From Lingula anatina (Eukaryota; Brachiopoda; Lingulata; Lingulida; Lingulidae): DNA of 64,000 nt. A model generated the notes under the pieces. That model did no database searches. It saw nothing but the letters and a program-made list of their open reading frames with translations, and was not told where the DNA came from. Positions 61,727-64,000 of the stretch are shown here, piece by piece; position 1 is the first letter of the stretch, and every line of letters begins with the position of its first letter. Where the stretch lies: assembly GCF_001039355.2 (NCBI RefSeq), contig NW_019774536.1:304519-368518 (forward strand). The letters are read 5' to 3'. Made by a program: the position numbers and the translations under genes.

Positions 61727-64000
61727 CTAGAACCAGAAAAAAAACATGAAAGCATTTGGGAATATTGGAAAGAAAAACTTTTAATATTTCACACATTTGT
61801 TTAATGGCCTGACCACAATCAATACTTTGATAATTAATTCTCAAAATGGAATTAAAAATTGACCTTACCCATAACTTAAAAATACCAACTCAAGATGAGG
61901 TTCCCCTTATTATCACACTTATTATCATTGTCATCATCATTATAATAGTTATGTGTTTTTTTTATGAGAAACACAGTCTTACAGTTTTAGCAATATAGCC
62001 ACTACATATCATCCAATTACATATAAATGCACTGGGAAATACCATAATACTGGATTTTCAGTATAGGAAAATTTCCATTTCAAACATAATACTGAAGAGG
62101 CCTAATACTGAAGAAGTGTAGAATGACATATATATTCACATACTTGCAGTCATACTTAACTCTAATCTAATGACATATCACAACATTAAAAAAGACACAT
62201 TAATAAAACATTTACTTAAGAATTTCAGTATCTCCATGGTGTAAACAGATTTATTAATTTATCATCTATTAAAAATTAACCAGATGTTCAGTAAACCATG
62301 GGGACCCAACTTCTTGGTTCATACTCCCTCCTGGGCATATTATTATGAATGTGAAATAAAATTCATTTAGTGGGAAATCTAAACATAAGATACACTTTAT
62401 TTGAAAAACATAGAATCTCAGAAATCAAACCATATGAAACAGCTGGCAAACCTGTGATAATGCTTGGTATACACCTAAGATCAGGATTGTTCAATTTTAT
62501 ACAAATATGTCCTGACTATTAGATGTGGGAATAGAAAATTGTTTTTGTCAAAAAAAATATGACTATGCAACAGAAAGATCAAATTTCAGCTTAAATCTAA
62601 ACTAATCACTTATAAGCTATCATGTTTAACTACAAGAGTTCTAATTACAGGATCTCCTTTCTCAATGTTCTCTTTTCTCTAATTACAATATCTTTTTCCT
62701 CAACTTATGCAACTTCATAACTTTAAACATCACAGGAAAAAAATAATTTCATATCACTTTGAAACAAATGAAAACCATGTTTTTTTCTTATTTTCAATTA
62801 ATCCCCTGAGCCATTAATATAAGAATTTTATTCAGGATTTCCTAAATTACCTACACCAATAAGCAGAAATACTATTATTGTCACTTCAACAAAATGCTCT
62901 AGCTGCATCCTAAGCAGTGTTCTAATTGCAACAGGCTAATTTCATTGCTAAGAATTTGTCAATTAACTTATTGACTTATAAATATCCTTGTAAAAAATAA
63001 TAATAATTATTATTTGAAAAAGTACAGCATAGGGAATGCACAAAGGTCTTGGGAAGTAAGAGCAACTGGCATGCAATGTTCTGCATTTATGCTACACAAG
63101 AGGTTTTCTTTCATATACAAATAAATGACAATGGGCAGTTGTATGCAACAGTGTGCCTAAGGTTTCTTAAAATTGTCTCTGGAATACAAATTTACAATGC
63201 ATGTGTGCTTTGAAATAATGGAAGCAAAGCTGACGAGGATTTGATGCAACAACATTTAATGAGATGCAACAAGTCAATATTGTCTCTCCACTTAAACAAC
63301 AGAGCAGACGGAGGGTGTAACATTGCAATAGAGCGACTCGGGAAGCATCTGGCACAAATGCCTGACAGATACAGAGTTCTATGGGGTCTTGCAAAGATCC
63401 ATAGGCCTTTTAGCTGCACCTACATGTATACATATATAATCAAGCGTATGGTAATTTGAGGTGCAATAAAAATAGCTACGCACACTATTTTGTTCAAGTA
63501 GGTCAAAATGATTATTCACATTCTTGGTGGAGTATCATTTAAAATGTCATTTGTCTTAAAAGGTTGTATCATTGAATGCATATACTATAAAGGGACCCTT
63601 ATAAAATGGTATTCTTCAGAGGATGAGTAGAGCTAAAACATATCTCTATATGAAAGTGAACTTTGCACCACCTCAAACACCTTTCCAAACTGAACTGATA
63701 ACACTCACACACCTGTGAATTAGAATGAAAATCATGGTGTGGAAAAAAGGGCTGACAATGTACTGTATGGTGAAATATTGGAAAATTCAACCATTGTTGT
63801 TCAGCATTATATGTTGTGTATAGGTCATGGCTGCCATGTTAAGGGTCAAGTCATCATATTCAAAGTCTGCTGTACAAAGCTGTCACCTAAACCAAGGTGA
63901 ATAAAATCAGTAAGCTATCTTGATTGAATTGCAGAAGACACTTGTGTTGAAACAAAATGTTCTATACGGCCATAAGTGACTCCTGGGGCAGCATATAGTA
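61727..64000 (-). other. calpain intron, running off the window
   Basis: The acceptor tggttctag precedes the exon at 61726. No upstream calpain exon was found, so this intron is over 2.2 kb. It is AT-rich with long stretches of no structure. A more complex, less AT-rich patch lies at about 63200-63430 and is reported under findings. Confidence 0.6.

Overview
This is animal nuclear DNA, AT-rich, with intron-split genes (GT..AG junctions), simple repeats and small palindromic elements. The protein set (KAT6-type MYST acetyltransferase, COP9 signalosome subunit 4, stonin, calpain, a Golgi galactose 3-O-sulfotransferase, a death-domain protein), the moderate intron sizes and two stretches that look like allelic copies placed in tandem suggest a highly heterozygous, probably marine, invertebrate, perhaps a non-vertebrate deuterostome (hemichordate, echinoderm or amphioxus). 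That taxon is an inference from style and not proven by the sequence.

Layout. 1-711: nested foldback repeat. 1969-3283 (+): galactose-3-O-sulfotransferase-like gene with a one-base frameshift. 3.3-7.5 kb: intergenic. 8481-24556 (+): a complete KAT6 (MOZ/MORF) gene, with winged-helix/H15 N-terminus, double PHD finger, an extra MYT1-type C2HC finger, the MYST catalytic domain and an acidic, Pro/Met-rich tail; it carries a 2.35-kb tandem duplication containing one exon and a frameshift in a proline tract. 26662-31589 (+): complete COPS4, 11 coding exons, predicted 404 aa. 49070-35625 (-): a large stonin gene (about 1,533 aa) in three coding exons with an 8.2-kb intron, convergent with COPS4. 50134-52430 (+): a coiled-coil plus death-domain protein of 304 aa, divergent from stonin across about 1 kb of promoter DNA. 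52554-59056: a second tandem duplication (3.4 and 3.1 kb) covering the 3' UTR of that gene; one copy carries a 252-bp MITE that the other lacks. 60196-61726 (-): the last five coding exons of a calpain, whose remainder lies beyond the right edge.

The genes do not form one pathway. They are housekeeping or regulatory genes of chromatin acetylation, cullin deneddylation, endocytic sorting, Ca-dependent proteolysis, sulfation and death-fold signalling that happen to be neighbours. I found no new multi-gene system. The points most worth a second look are the extra zinc finger and duplicated GL(I/F)DGL motif in KAT6, the DPF-rich stonin, the death-domain protein without a recognised orthologue, and the assembly evidence: a single N at each duplication junction and a MITE present in only one copy, suggesting that two haplotypes were joined end to end.
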